Below are positions 17,325 to 27,228 of a stretch of 64,000 bases of DNA, piece after piece. The stretch's first letter is position 1. Each line of letters begins with the position of its first letter. Both the position numbers and the translations under genes were made by a program. The notes under the pieces were generated by a model. The model searched no databases. It saw nothing but the letters and a program-made list of their open reading frames with translations, and was not told where the DNA came from. The DNA is from Sphingobacterium sp. ML3W (lineage in GTDB: Bacteria; Bacteroidota; Bacteroidia; Sphingobacteriales; Sphingobacteriaceae). The stretch is taken from contig NZ_CP107036.1 of NCBI RefSeq assembly GCF_029542085.1, forward strand, positions 3,162,001 to 3,226,000, written 5' to 3'.

Positions 17325-17902
17325 TATGTATTCTCCCCAGTTTTACCTTTTGTCTCCTCTTGGCTTTTCACCATTTCAGCAAGTCGTCCACGGGCCTTAT
17401 GCAAATTGGATTTTGAAGTTCCAACCGCAATACCCAACATGTCACTGATCTCTTCATGTCCATACCCATCAATCGCATAAAGATTAAACACTGTACGATA
17501 GGCCGGCGGAAGCTGATGTATCATCAGTAGCAAATCCTCGTAATTCAATTTTTGAGTTATCGTATCATTATCGGCAATAGCATGTTCAACCACAGCAATA
17601 TCGACCAGGTAACCCTGTCTAATTTTCGCGCGATAGAAGTCTATTGCCGTGTTTGTCATGATTTTTTTTATCCAGGTAGATAAAGGCTTTTGATAATCAT
17701 ATTTGATTATATTTTTAAATACTTTAAAAAATCCCTCATTTAAAATACCTATTGCATCTTCTTTATTATCGGCATATCGTAAACATATACCCAGTGCCAG
17801 CGCATAATATGTGGTATAAAGATCTTTTTGAGATCTACGGTCCTCATTTATGCATCCCTTAATAATATGGATAGATTTTTCGTCAACTTCTTTTATCGCC
17901 AC
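17324..17902 (-). CDS. ECF-type RNA polymerase sigma factor
   Basis: Sigma-70 region 2 (YYALALGICLRYADNKEDAIGILNEGFFKVFKNI, then TWIKKIMTNTAIDFYR) and region 4 (LPPAYRTVFNLYAIDGYGHEEISDMLGIAVGTSKSNLHKARGRL) are clear. An open frame runs back to 18049, but that extension translates a 53-nt perfect hairpin into a spurious hydrophobic helix. The domain begins at about KEVDEKSIHIIKGC, so GTG at 17902 (192 residues, normal for ECF factors) is preferred; no ATG is available there. It is coupled to the barrel-bearing partner downstream and may control the divergent 18-21 kb operon. Confidence 0.85.
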   Translation of the reverse strand: MAIKEVDEKSIHIIKGCINEDRRSQKDLYTTYYALALGICLRYADNKEDAIGILNEGFFKVFKNIIKYDYQKPLSTWIKKIMTNTAIDFYRAKIRQGYLVDIAVVEHAIADNDTITQKLNYEDLLLMIHQLPPAYRTVFNLYAIDGYGHEEISDMLGIAVGTSKSNLHKARGRLAEMVKSQEETKGKTGENT

Positions 17903-17963
17903 TCGATATTGTTGCTTTTCTTTTGATAAATATAGTATAAAATATAGTACGATGAGATAATAG

Positions 17964-18016
17964 AAAAGGTTGCCTGCTATGAAAAAAAATATTTTTTTCA
18001 TAGCAGGCAACCTTTT
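17964..18016. repeat. 25-bp perfect inverted repeat with 3-nt loop
   Basis: The arms at 17964-17988 and 17992-18016 are perfectly complementary (outer part AAAAGGTTGCCTGC, inner A7/T7). It lies between the divergent sigma gene (start 17902) and the lipoprotein operon (start 18065). The A4/T4 flanks resemble a bidirectional terminator, yet no gene converges on it. It may be a 5'-leader attenuator or the remains of a lost gene's terminator. Confidence 0.8.
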
Positions 18017-18064
18017 CCAGGGCATGGTCGTAATGGTTAGTATCAACAATTAAAACTTAGTATT

Positions 18065-18913
18065 ATGGAACTCAACCCAAAAAATGTAAAAACAGCCCTC
18101 ATGGCCATCCTCATGTTATCCCTATTTTCGTCTTGTTCTAAAGATGACGATAAAGCTCCTGAAGATAAAAAGAAGGGAGTACAAACAGCTGCAAATGCTC
18201 AATTTGGCACCATTCTGACTGATGCTAATGGGAAAACGCTCTATTTCTTTTCAAATGATACAAAAGGCATGTCAGCATGTACAGGAAATTGTCTATCCAC
18301 ATGGCCGGTTTATCATAACAATGAGACAAGTTCGGATATGAAGATCGATAAAAGTCTTCTAGGTGAAATTACGAGAGCTGATGGTAGCAAACAAAGTACT
18401 TACAAAGGTTGGCCACTATATTATTATGCTGGAGACAGCCAATCTGATGCCGTAAAAGGGGATGCTGTAAATAAAATCTGGTATGTCGCAAAGCCCGATT
18501 ATCTGCTCATGGTTGCCAATGCACAACTTATCGGGCATGATGGGAAAAACTATTTGGGAGATTACACAGAAGGTACGGGCAGCACCTTGTATTTAACCGA
18601 CGATAAAGGCCGAACACTTTATGCCTTTAACCCCGACAAATTCAATAAAAATACGTTTACCAAACCCGATTTCAGCAATGATGTGGTCTGGCCGATCTAT
18701 CAAATGGACAAAGGAGCCTTACCGTCCCTCATAAAATCGGCAGATATTTCGGTTATCGATGTTTTTGGCAAAAAACAATTGACTTTCAAAGGATGGCCTA
18801 TGTACTATTTTGGTCAAGATCAACAACGTGGTGACAACAAAGGAATTAGCTTTCCTCGCCCCGCAGTATGGCCAATCTTGAATGACAAAACAACTATTGC
18901 ACCTGCTAGCTAA
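18065..18913 (+). CDS. secreted-repeat lipoprotein (Lipoprotein_15 / Yx(FWY)xxD family)
   Basis: 282 residues with lipobox SSC at Cys24. The body is two copies of the PF03640/COG4315 secreted repeat. Four Yx(FWY)xxD motifs are visible: YFFSND (60-65), YYYAGD (119-124), YAFNPD (186-191) and YYFGQD (247-252). The first copy carries a cysteine pair (ACTGNCLSTWP), while the second has only DVVWPIY. The family's function is unknown; its repeated aromatic/Asp motifs and its place beside a cytochrome suggest an electron-transfer or binding role in the envelope. It is the first gene of a four-gene forward operon. Confidence 0.9.
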   Translation: MELNPKNVKTALMAILMLSLFSSCSKDDDKAPEDKKKGVQTAANAQFGTILTDANGKTLYFFSNDTKGMSACTGNCLSTWPVYHNNETSSDMKIDKSLLGEITRADGSKQSTYKGWPLYYYAGDSQSDAVKGDAVNKIWYVAKPDYLLMVANAQLIGHDGKNYLGDYTEGTGSTLYLTDDKGRTLYAFNPDKFNKNTFTKPDFSNDVVWPIYQMDKGALPSLIKSADISVIDVFGKKQLTFKGWPMYYFGQDQQRGDNKGISFPRPAVWPILNDKTTIAPAS

Positions 18914-19060
18914 ATTCTAGTTTATGAAGCTACAATGATTTATTCGAATACACGGCCAGGTGAACTGGGTCCGAAGCATTCGGACGAGTCCCTGAATAGC
19001 AATAGCAGATAAAAACATGTAAAAAATAAAGCTGATAGCTTCATCAACTTCGAGAAAAAA

Positions 19061-19474
19061 ATGATACAGATGAAAAAACTAAAAATAGCTAGACCACTCA
19101 TCCCGAACAATAAGTTCACGTTTACTATTGCGACTATTGTTGTAATAGCGATTGCACTTACAGGATGTACAAAAAAACAAGCCGAGGAATTATCTCCTGA
19201 ACCTCCGGGGCCGGAAGAAGTCACCGTGAACAATGTATCCTATACAAATTTTGCAAAAGCACTTTTTGAAACCAAATGCAGGTCATGCCATACCGCAGGA
19301 CGACCTGCCAGTGCACGTTGGGAATTTAACGGATATAACTCGGTCAAAGATCATATTACAAAAATTAACAACGTCGTATTGGTGACCAAAACGATGCCCA
19401 TCGGGGGCACCTTGACAGCCAAAGAAATAGAATTGCTGGATGCCTGGATCAAACGCAATACGCCGGAAAACTAA
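19061..19474 (+). CDS. monohaem c-type cytochrome lipoprotein
   Basis: 137 residues. A hydrophobic signal ends in lipobox LTGC (Cys36). The haem site CRSCH is at 73-77 in FETKCRSCHTAGRP, and Met112 in VTKTMPIGGTLT is the probable axial ligand; the end (AKEIELLDAWIKRNTPEN) is the typical last helix of small class I cytochromes c. It should carry electrons on the periplasmic side of a membrane. ATG at 19070 is an alternative start. It lies 147 bp after the Yx(FWY)xxD lipoprotein and 12 bp before yceI. Confidence 0.9.
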   Translation: MIQMKKLKIARPLIPNNKFTFTIATIVVIAIALTGCTKKQAEELSPEPPGPEEVTVNNVSYTNFAKALFETKCRSCHTAGRPASARWEFNGYNSVKDHITKINNVVLVTKTMPIGGTLTAKEIELLDAWIKRNTPEN

Positions 19475-19486
19475 TGCAAAACTCAT

Positions 19487-20035
19487 ATGAATAAGATACA
19501 TATATACAGTATGTTCCTGTTTTTGCTCGGGAGTAAGGCGACATTTGCTCAGCAGACAAATTCCTTAGTCTCCAAAGCTGCAACTATTTCTTTTTTCAGC
19601 AGCGCCCCCCTGGAAGATATAGAAGCGAAAAGCAGTTTAGCGGGGTCCGCCCTAAATATCAAAACAGGAGAGATTATCTTTCGGGTAAAAATTACTTCAT
19701 TCCAATTTGATAAAAAACTGATGCAGGAGCATTTTAATGAAAACTATATGGAGAGCGATAAATATCCGCTCTCTGAATTTAAAGGTAAGATCGATGAATG
19801 TGAAAAATTAGCCAAAGACGGCACCTACAAATTGAATGTTTCAGGTACTTTACAAATCCATGGTGTCGGTAAACCCTATTCTACCGCTGCGATTTTCAAT
19901 GTGAAGAATGGTGCAATAAAAGCTATCGCAGCCTTTGATGTCAGACTGGCAGACCATAAAATCAGTATTCCCTCAATCGTCGGAAAGAAAATTGCAGAGG
20001 TCGTGAAAGTAAAAATAGAAGCTGCTTATAACTAA
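19487..20035 (+). CDS. YceI family periplasmic protein
   Basis: 182 residues with a signal peptide ending ATFAQ. YceI folds are lipocalin-like and bind isoprenoid or amphiphilic ligands. Family features are SKAATISFFSSAPLEDIEAKSS near the N-terminus, the middle NENYMESDKYPLSEFKGKI and the late strands YKLNVSGTLQIHGVGKPY. It lies 12 bp after the cytochrome gene and 18 bp before the DUF5777 barrel, so the three are almost certainly co-transcribed. A carrier role for a quinone-like or polyisoprenoid ligand is an inference from the family. Confidence 0.9.
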   Translation: MNKIHIYSMFLFLLGSKATFAQQTNSLVSKAATISFFSSAPLEDIEAKSSLAGSALNIKTGEIIFRVKITSFQFDKKLMQEHFNENYMESDKYPLSEFKGKIDECEKLAKDGTYKLNVSGTLQIHGVGKPYSTAAIFNVKNGAIKAIAAFDVRLADHKISIPSIVGKKIAEVVKVKIEAAYN

Positions 20036-20053
20036 TAATTATTCCATTCAATT

Positions 20054-20992
20054 ATGAAAAGTATACTAGGCATAGTGCTATCTATTATTTCGCTGAAAGT
20101 AGTTGCACAGGAAGATCTCGATAAAATGATCAAGCTTGAAGGGCCAAAGAACGAAAAAGTTACTGCGACATTTAAATCGGGCAACTTAATAAATCTAAAA
20201 ACTACTGAAACCATTCATCGAAATGAAATGGACTTCAGAGTAGATCACCGGTTTGGAGATATTGGAGGAAGTGCCGGTGGAGCGAAAAATTTCTTCGGTC
20301 TTGACAATTCAACAGATATCAGGATCGGTTTTGATTATGGTTTAACAGATAATATCAACATTGGAATCGCTAGAGCGAAAGGCGCCACAGAAGTCAGACA
20401 ACTCTATGAAGGTAATATCAAATACCGCTTTGTTGAACAGACTATAGACAATAGTGTGCCTGTTTCGATCGCCTTTTTTGGAAGCACAGTCGTATCCGCG
20501 ATGGAGGCTTCGGAAGAAAAACATTCGCCGGCAAGTTTCGAACGATTCAGCGACCGTCTGAGCTATGTGACGCAATTGATAATTGCCAGAAAATTCAGTT
20601 CGAATTTTTCTCTTACTGTTGTCCCCTCTTATCTTCACCGTAATTATACAGCCTATAATGACCAGAATAATATGTTTGCAATCGGTATTGGTGGTAGGGC
20701 GAAAGTCAGTAAACGGATAGCATTCGTTGCCGACTATTTCCTTCCCTTCCGTCAATCCTCGAAAAAGAAATACCGCGAAGAGCTAACTGGCCAACGCTAC
20801 TACAATGCTTTAGGAGTTGGTTTGGAAATGGACACAGGTGGACATATATTTCATCTCAATTTTACAAATGCCACAGCGATACAAGAATCACAGTTTATCA
20901 GTGAGACCAACAGTTCATGGGGGAAAGGGCAATTTAGATGGGGCTTCAGTATTGCAAGACGTTTTAATTTTAACAAAAAAGAGAAAGGATAA
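20054..20992 (+). CDS. DUF5777 family outer-membrane beta-barrel protein
   Basis: 312 residues. A signal peptide (ending LKVVAQ) is followed by the family opening GNLINLKTTETIHRNEMDFRVDHRFGDIGG and GAKNFFGLDNSTDIRIGFDYGLTDNINIGI, then regular amphipathic strands and a C-terminal aromatic strand (FRWGFSIARRFNF). DUF5777 barrels regularly accompany YceI and cytochrome c genes in Bacteroidota, as here. It is the last gene of the operon. Its role, whether pore or ligand exchange with YceI, is unknown. Confidence 0.88.
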   Translation: MKSILGIVLSIISLKVVAQEDLDKMIKLEGPKNEKVTATFKSGNLINLKTTETIHRNEMDFRVDHRFGDIGGSAGGAKNFFGLDNSTDIRIGFDYGLTDNINIGIARAKGATEVRQLYEGNIKYRFVEQTIDNSVPVSIAFFGSTVVSAMEASEEKHSPASFERFSDRLSYVTQLIIARKFSSNFSLTVVPSYLHRNYTAYNDQNNMFAIGIGGRAKVSKRIAFVADYFLPFRQSSKKKYREELTGQRYYNALGVGLEMDTGGHIFHLNFTNATAIQESQFISETNSSWGKGQFRWGFSIARRFNFNKKEKG

Positions 20993-21049
20993 AATCAATA
21001 AACACGCTGTACTATTGTTTGCCATCAACGACATTAGTTTAAAGCTGAA

Positions 21050-21088
21050 ATATTATCCCCCAGACTATAGCGATCTAGGGGATAATAT
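21050..21088. terminator. hairpin between the forward operon and the PUL
   Basis: ATATTATCCCC (21050-21060) and GGGGATAATAT (21078-21088) form a perfect 11-bp stem, 57 bp after the DUF5777 stop and just beyond the end of the convergent GH95 gene. No long T-run follows, so termination is likely but not certain. Confidence 0.5.
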
Positions 21089-21146
21089 CAATAAGAAACT
21101 ATTCGACTATTCAATGCAGATGAGAGGCATTCCTTTGAACAGCTAC

Positions 21147-23477
21147 TTAAATATTTTTAAATGTGGTGTACCATTGGTAGCCACCATTTAGTCTAATTTT
21201 TATTTTCTCGGGTTTCGCAGAACGTATGGTATACTTGATCAATTTACCGTCTTTCCATTTCATGTCGACCGTATAATTGCCTCTCGCTTTGAGGCCTTTC
21301 ACTTCGCCATTTTTCCATGCATCGGGCAAAGCAGGCAACAGATCTATACAGCCATCGTGACTCTGCAAAAGCATTTCCGCAATACCAGCTGTAGCGCCGA
21401 AATTGCCATCGATCTGAAAGGGAGGATGTGCAGAAAATAGATTCGGATAAACACCTCCACCACCGCCCATATTATTAGAGTCAGCTACGGGTTTTAGCAT
21501 TTCCCGGATCAATTTGAACGCTCTGTTTCCTTTATGGAGTCTTGCCCAAAACAAGGTCTTATAAGCGATAGACCAGCTCGTACTATTATCTCCTCTTACC
21601 TCAAGCGTCTTCTTTGCTGCTTCCGCAAGCTCGGGAGTAGATAAAGGCGTGATTAATGGTGCTGGATAAACCCCATATAAATGGGAAACATGGCGATGGG
21701 TCGGTTCGATCTCCTTATAATCCTCCAACCACTCCTGTATACGTCCATCTTTGCTGATCACTCCAGAAGGAGGTATCGCCTGTAGCAAATTTTCCAAATC
21801 CTGTCTAAACGCATGATCAATTTTCAGCTTTTTAGAGGCTGTGATCACATTAGTAAACAGCTCCCGCACAATCTGATTATCAATGGTTGGTCCCATACAG
21901 ATGCTCGCTGTCTTTCCGTTAGCCATATAGAAAGTGTTCTCCGGCGAAACTGAAGGGGAAGTAACCATCCAACCTGTTTTAGGGTCTTTCACTAACACGC
22001 TTTTATAAAATTCCGCAGAACCTTTCAGCACAGGATAGATATCTTTTAGATAGTTTAAATCATTTGTAAAAGCATAATGATCCCATAAATTGCTACATAG
22101 CCATCCTGAACCCGCATTTGATGCTCCCCATGACGCACTCTCGCCGGGCTCTGTAAATCCCCAGACATTGGTAATGACATGCGCAATCCAGCCATCAGCA
22201 TTATAGTAAGCCTTGGCTGTTTTCTTTCCCGGTTCAACGAGACTTTTCACCAATTCCGCAAGTGGCAGATTCAGCTCAGATAGATTGACCACCTCTAGCG
22301 GCCAATGATTCATCTGTACATTCACATCCAGGTGATAATCCCCATTCCATGGTGTGTTGATCTCCTGTGCCCACAGCCCCTGTAAATTGGGGGGCAGCAA
22401 TCCTACCCGGGTGCTGCTGATGCTCAGGTATCTCCCATACTGAAAAAACAAAGTGGCAAGTGACGGATCATTATTGAAATTGTTGTAGAAATTGGCTATC
22501 CGACGGTCTGTTGGCAAATCTGCAGCTGTCCCTTCCCCAAGATCAATATAAGCGCGTCTAAAGAGTTTGCTGAATGCAGCTATATGACTGCGTTTTTGCA
22601 GATCATAACTTTTTTTCATCGCTGCAGACAAAAACTGACCTGTCTTTTCTTCAAAGGCAAAGCCCTTGAAATCAGTTCCAGCAGAGACGTAAATCAACAC
22701 CTCAGTAGCATCCTCAATAACCAGATTATTATTTTCCGGACGGATAGTTCCGTCTTTCAATTTCGCCTGTACCCGAGCCAGATACTTCATCCCCTTACCA
22801 TCGGTACCGTTATTGAGCTGGCCGCACATCTGCAATTCGTTGCCCACCGTATTAACCTGATAGCGCTCAGGCCTATTCATCGCAATACGACAATTGAGCT
22901 GCCCCGGCTTGTCGGCTGTCAACCTGATGACATCGACGTCATCGTCAAAACTTGTAAAATACTCTCGTTTATAATTTACACCATTACGTGTAAATGTACA
23001 GTTCGCAATGGCTTGGTCCAATAGGAGCTCGCGACGGTAGTTCTCAACTTTTTGTTCCTTTCCCTGATCCCCCTTATAGGTGAAATCGATCTGCAATGCA
23101 CCCATTGTTTGAAATTCACCCCATCTTTCTCCTGCTGAGCCTTCGCCTTTACAGACAAAATTGCTGTTTACCAATGCTTGCGCCTCATCATTTTTGCCCT
23201 GTAAAATAAGTTGCCGGATAGCCGGAAGACTTTTATAGGCCTCATAATTATTGGCATCCTGCGGACTTCCAGACCATAAAGTAATATCGTTCAAGACTAT
23301 GCGCTCCTTTAAAATACCGCCATCGGGTGTCATTCCCAACCTGCCATTGCCCAGCGGTAATGTGGCCTCCCAAATTTCCGCTGGTTTATCATACCACAAT
23401 TTTAAGGGCTTTTGCTGGGCAGATACAGTTGTAAGAGCGAAGCAACAAAAATAAAATACAGTTAACAGTTTCTTCAT
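21147..23477 (-). CDS. glycoside hydrolase family 95 (alpha-L-fucosidase/galactosidase)
   Basis: 776 residues with a signal peptide ending TVSAQQ. The GH95 N-terminal beta domain opens [23 protein letters not shown] and [14 protein letters not shown]; the (alpha/alpha)6 barrel has [31 protein letters not shown] and [21 protein letters not shown] take Glu513 (SPEN) as general acid and Asp690 (IDGNFG) as part of the inverting base site. In the usual NxN pair that helps activate water, the first Asn is Asp384 here (LDVN). Members remove alpha-1,2-L-fucose or alpha-L-galactose. It is the last gene of the PUL, 44 bp after GH59. Confidence 0.92.
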   Translation of the reverse strand: MKKLLTVFYFCCFALTTVSAQQKPLKLWYDKPAEIWEATLPLGNGRLGMTPDGGILKERIVLNDITLWSGSPQDANNYEAYKSLPAIRQLILQGKNDEAQALVNSNFVCKGEGSAGERWGEFQTMGALQIDFTYKGDQGKEQKVENYRRELLLDQAIANCTFTRNGVNYKREYFTSFDDDVDVIRLTADKPGQLNCRIAMNRPERYQVNTVGNELQMCGQLNNGTDGKGMKYLARVQAKLKDGTIRPENNNLVIEDATEVLIYVSAGTDFKGFAFEEKTGQFLSAAMKKSYDLQKRSHIAAFSKLFRRAYIDLGEGTAADLPTDRRIANFYNNFNNDPSLATLFFQYGRYLSISSTRVGLLPPNLQGLWAQEINTPWNGDYHLDVNVQMNHWPLEVVNLSELNLPLAELVKSLVEPGKKTAKAYYNADGWIAHVITNVWGFTEPGESASWGASNAGSGWLCSNLWDHYAFTNDLNYLKDIYPVLKGSAEFYKSVLVKDPKTGWMVTSPSVSPENTFYMANGKTASICMGPTIDNQIVRELFTNVITASKKLKIDHAFRQDLENLLQAIPPSGVISKDGRIQEWLEDYKEIEPTHRHVSHLYGVYPAPLITPLSTPELAEAAKKTLEVRGDNSTSWSIAYKTLFWARLHKGNRAFKLIREMLKPVADSNNMGGGGGVYPNLFSAHPPFQIDGNFGATAGIAEMLLQSHDGCIDLLPALPDAWKNGEVKGLKARGNYTVDMKWKDGKLIKYTIRSAKPEKIKIRLNGGYQWYTTFKNI

Positions 23478-23521
23478 GATATATAGTGTTTCAGATCCCT
23501 CATTTTGTTGTAAAAAGCTAG

Positions 23522-25891
23522 TTAATCTCCATAAACCTTAAATTCATAGATATTGGCAATAGTCTTGTCTTTTGCAGGTAAAACTGTCAATCGTACCCAT
23601 CTTGCTTTGATATTGCCCTCATCAACAAAACAAGGAGTAGATATTTTAGCGTTGTTGGTTTTATCTGCAAAAACAGACCATTTTACATTATCGGCGGAAT
23701 ACTCAATTTTGTATTGTGCTCCTTTATCTACGAAGTCCGTAAAGGTTTCACATCTTTTGATTTTCTGTACAGCACCAAGATCCACGACCAGATGCTGCTC
23801 GGTACCATCAGCTTTTGGACTCCACTTGGAAAGACTATTGCCATCAAATGCACCAATCAAGCTATGTCCCACGGGATCAGCTGGAGAGGTAGCTGGTTTC
23901 CATGCAGAGAGCAATTGACCTGAGGCCGGAGTGTAGTTGAGGACAAGGTTGTCGAATCCAGCAAAATTAAAGCCCGATACGTAACCTGCCGCGCCAATTG
24001 AATAGGTATCATCCTGTACATCAACAACGAGTTGACCATCTATGTAACCTTTGATACTGCTTCCTTTTCCAGTCAACTTCAGTTTATGCCATTTACTAGC
24101 ATCCACATTTCCACTTGCAAGTATATTTTTCTTTGTCTGAAGTTTCCATGTGCCATCTTTGTAGATATTAAAACGATAGCCGAATGGAATATTTGATTGG
24201 TTGGCTTTATCGTAGGCTCCTCTCAAAATTAGCCCGGCATAACCTACTCCATTAAAGGCATCATTTTCGACAAAAACATCAGAGGATATCTCGCCCTGCT
24301 CCCATTCCGTATTTTGTGCAACAAACGTATAGGCACATTCATCCGGAATCCAGTGCGTGATATCGTTTACGAGCAGTTGTCTTAAGTATTTATTATTCCC
24401 TTCAGATTGCGCCAATTCAAAAGCACCCGAGTTGTCATAAAAGTATTTTGGCGAAAGCGGAGCTCTTTCTAAAGAGTAATTATCAAAATTATCACTGTAC
24501 TTTGTTGGGAAGGCTTTTTCTTTAGGAATATTGTGCGCTCCCTTTTGCTGACCTGTCGTCGTCGTAATTGTATAAATACTCTCCGGATCAACTGCTAATG
24601 TAACTTCTCCGTTGACTACTGAAACATCTTCCTGTTGTACAAACTGGTTTTTGCTGTCCGACTTCCACACATGCAGCTTGTCCTTAGGAAGATCAGCGAT
24701 ATTGAATGTTAATTTCTGCCCCTCTGAACCACTGACCACGACTATACTATAATCATTGCTGCCATCCATATTTTTATAAGTACAATAAGCACCGTCACCA
24801 CTGAATTCACCGCAGCCGCTATCTAGGTATTTCCATCCCGGTTTGGCAAACTGGTTAAAATGTGCTACTGCCCAGATCGTTGGCCACACCTCATAATATC
24901 CTGACCAAGGTGTAGTCCCTTTCATCAAACCTACATTCGAAAAACAGGAAATATCGGGCATTGAAGCAATCGGACACCACATATTTACTTTCACAATTTT
25001 CCATTTGATGTAACACCTTAAAATGTTTTTGGCTAAATAGGTCGTATTTCTCCATGATGCTCCGGGCAATGAAAAGTCTTCACCAGACCATAAGGGTAAT
25101 TCTGTCAAAACCGAATTCGGATTTGGTTCCTCACCTCTATGTCCCCACATATAGGAGTCCGGATAATGATAGCTGATCGATGAAATTGTATTTCTGAACA
25201 CCGAGTCTTTGACCAACAGATCACTAATCTCCCATGCTTTGCCAGCACCTTCGGGTGCATTTATTTTAATATCCTTAAAGCCATTTCGATCGAGTGTAGG
25301 TCTTAAAACATTGACAATCCAATCTCTGTTATAATCGCGTTCATTCCAACAACCTGAAATATACTTCATCTTGAGTCCCCAGTGTTTTGCACCTTCAATA
25401 AACTTGACCAAGTAGTCTGCGTTATCCTGTGACCATACCCCTTTAAACCATCCGGGCATACTCCATTCTAGGGCGTCAAGTTCTATATTCGGATTTCGAT
25501 TTGCTGCTTCACGCATTAGCCAGTACTCAAATCCACGATTATAATGAGGTTTTTCCATTTCTGCCCTTGTTCGTGCAAAACTAGGCTCCGAGCCACAGGT
25601 CGTATTACCATCTCCCCCAATTTCTGTCTTAAGGTAAGTAAAGCCAGCACCGAAATTTGGTTTGAACAGGTAATCTAATATATCGCTTTTGGATTTATCG
25701 GCATAATCTATTAACAGCCTTGAAGAGGAGCCTGCACTGACAGCGCCGACCCCGTCAAAAAGCCGTCCGCTACCTTTTCCGTCGACCTTAATTAGTTTAG
25801 ATGAACCAGCATTCGTCTGTGCTAAAGCGGCACTGACTGCAAGAGCTAAGTAAAGTGTTGTAAGTGTGTTTTTAAACATAGTTGGTTTCAT
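23522..25891 (-). CDS. glycoside hydrolase family 59 beta-galactosidase (galactocerebrosidase-like) with C-terminal F5/8 domain
   Basis: 789 residues, exported. The sequence follows animal GALC closely: [67 protein letters not shown]. Acid/base Glu184 lies in [10 protein letters not shown] and nucleophile Glu271 in [11 protein letters not shown], matching human Glu182 and Glu258. After the TIM barrel come the beta-sandwich domain (to about 450) and the lectin-like domain (about 480-650), as in GALC. A discoidin/CBM32-like module (about 660-789) is added. Expected action is release of terminal beta-galactose; a galactolipid or glycan substrate is inferred. MFKN at 25879 is an alternative start. 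Confidence 0.93.
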   Translation of the reverse strand: MKPTMFKNTLTTLYLALAVSAALAQTNAGSSKLIKVDGKGSGRLFDGVGAVSAGSSSRLLIDYADKSKSDILDYLFKPNFGAGFTYLKTEIGGDGNTTCGSEPSFARTRAEMEKPHYNRGFEYWLMREAANRNPNIELDALEWSMPGWFKGVWSQDNADYLVKFIEGAKHWGLKMKYISGCWNERDYNRDWIVNVLRPTLDRNGFKDIKINAPEGAGKAWEISDLLVKDSVFRNTISSISYHYPDSYMWGHRGEEPNPNSVLTELPLWSGEDFSLPGASWRNTTYLAKNILRCYIKWKIVKVNMWCPIASMPDISCFSNVGLMKGTTPWSGYYEVWPTIWAVAHFNQFAKPGWKYLDSGCGEFSGDGAYCTYKNMDGSNDYSIVVVSGSEGQKLTFNIADLPKDKLHVWKSDSKNQFVQQEDVSVVNGEVTLAVDPESIYTITTTTGQQKGAHNIPKEKAFPTKYSDNFDNYSLERAPLSPKYFYDNSGAFELAQSEGNNKYLRQLLVNDITHWIPDECAYTFVAQNTEWEQGEISSDVFVENDAFNGVGYAGLILRGAYDKANQSNIPFGYRFNIYKDGTWKLQTKKNILASGNVDASKWHKLKLTGKGSSIKGYIDGQLVVDVQDDTYSIGAAGYVSGFNFAGFDNLVLNYTPASGQLLSAWKPATSPADPVGHSLIGAFDGNSLSKWSPKADGTEQHLVVDLGAVQKIKRCETFTDFVDKGAQYKIEYSADNVKWSVFADKTNNAKISTPCFVDEGNIKARWVRLTVLPAKDKTIANIYEFKVYGD

Positions 25892-25986
25892 TGTATTACC
25901 TGTTTGAATTTTATGTAAGTTTCAGGGCAAAATCTGACGGTTTCACCCTGAATATTCTTGTAATAGCGCATGCTAAAAAATGGTTA

Positions 25987-27195
25987 TTATTTTGAGACCC
26001 GATCACTTGTCCAGAATGTCAATTCACCCATTGTGATAAATGTGCCTCCGCCCCAAGTGTCCAGTACTTTAATTCGGATATATCGCGCTTTAGGCGTTCC
26101 CGGTGGAAGTTTAAATTCTTCGCCTGCTTTTGCATAGTTGATATCACCTTCTGTTGTTTGTCCGACCGGTAATCCTGAGGGTTTTATGGATTGACATTCG
26201 GCCAGTTTTGTCCAGCTTGCCCAAGAACCATCCGAAGCAGGATTATTGCTGCCCCAGATTTCGAATTTCTTCACATTCTCAGCCCTAAAGATACGGTCTG
26301 CAGCCTGCCAGGTTCTAAAGCGGCTGATAGAAACAGATTCCCCCATATCAAAAGTAAACCATTGTGAAGGACCCTCAGTGGACGCGAAGCCTGTACCATC
26401 GTAGTTTTTATTCCAAAGATATTCCATCAGCCAACCCCAATTATCCCGAACATCTGTAGGAAGCGAATAGACCTTAAAGTTTGCCTTATCTACTTCTCGC
26501 TCAAATACTGGAAGTGCTACCTCACTCGGTGTTATAGAGAACTCATCTATTGCCTTGGGTTCGGGTAAAAATATAGATTTGTAAATAAGCTTAGTACCGT
26601 TCTTAAAGCCCGAAATCTCTGTTTTTAAACTTCCTCCCGGAATCACCACGGTTTGGGTAGTACCAGTTTCAGTAGTATATTTTAACTCAATGGACTTTTC
26701 ACCCTCCAATGGAGAATTCCAGTCAATAAAGAGCTTGCTTCCATCCAATGAATAACTTAGCGTTTTCAACGTTCGGTTAGATAATACCTTTAGGTAATTA
26801 TCCCCATACACCATACCAGTTCCTTGTTTTACTATTGATTTAGCTTTAGGCCCGGTGTATGTATATACATCAAAAGAATAGGTACCCTGAGAAAGATTAT
26901 TAATCAACAGATCAACAGTATCTTTGCCAGTTGTTTTTACAACGTCTACTTCTGTCGAGTCTGCATTATTATTCCAGAAGGCCCTAACTTTGGTTATCAG
27001 TGGATCATTTCCCAAAACAACTTGTAATTTAATTCTGTTATTACCACCATGGACGAGCACAGTATCTGCTCTCCCTGGGTAGTAAATTTCGCCATCCTTT
27101 GTAATTTTTTTATACGCATCTTCTTTGGTACAGGAACTCATATATAATCCTACAGTGACAAGGAAGAAACAGGTCAGATATTTAGTCATTTTCAT
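25987..27195 (-). CDS. PUL surface lipoprotein, DUF4998 plus discoidin-like (DUF5000) domain
   Basis: 402 residues. Lipobox SSC at about residue 22 (LYMSSCTKEDAYKK) marks a probable surface lipoprotein. The first part resembles DUF4998 (ITKDGEIYYPGRADTVLVHGGNNRIKLQVVLGNDPLI). The C-terminal 150 residues are an F5/8C-like domain with WFTFDMGESVSISRF, FEIWGSNNPASDGSW and ARYIRIKVLDTWGGG. Such proteins flank SusCD and probably hold glycan at the cell surface. The C-terminal domain is clearly related to that of the neighbour at 27229. The gap to GH59 is 95 bp. Confidence 0.86.
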   Translation of the reverse strand: MKMTKYLTCFFLVTVGLYMSSCTKEDAYKKITKDGEIYYPGRADTVLVHGGNNRIKLQVVLGNDPLITKVRAFWNNNADSTEVDVVKTTGKDTVDLLINNLSQGTYSFDVYTYTGPKAKSIVKQGTGMVYGDNYLKVLSNRTLKTLSYSLDGSKLFIDWNSPLEGEKSIELKYTTETGTTQTVVIPGGSLKTEISGFKNGTKLIYKSIFLPEPKAIDEFSITPSEVALPVFEREVDKANFKVYSLPTDVRDNWGWLMEYLWNKNYDGTGFASTEGPSQWFTFDMGESVSISRFRTWQAADRIFRAENVKKFEIWGSNNPASDGSWASWTKLAECQSIKPSGLPVGQTTEGDINYAKAGEEFKLPPGTPKARYIRIKVLDTWGGGTFITMGELTFWTSDRVSK

Positions 27196-27228
27196 ATTTT
27201 AACTATTAATTATTATTACACTAAATTT

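Noticed and set aside
17903..18049. N-terminal extension of the sigma factor with an apparent membrane helix
   Set aside because: The hydrophobic stretch is only a translation of the A/T-rich 53-nt hairpin and flanking AT-rich DNA; the sigma domain starts after it, and the extension relies on a TTG start.
20993..21146. Continuation of an open frame past the DUF5777 stop
   Set aside because: The frame differs from the real gene and crosses the terminator hairpin; the composition is not convincing.
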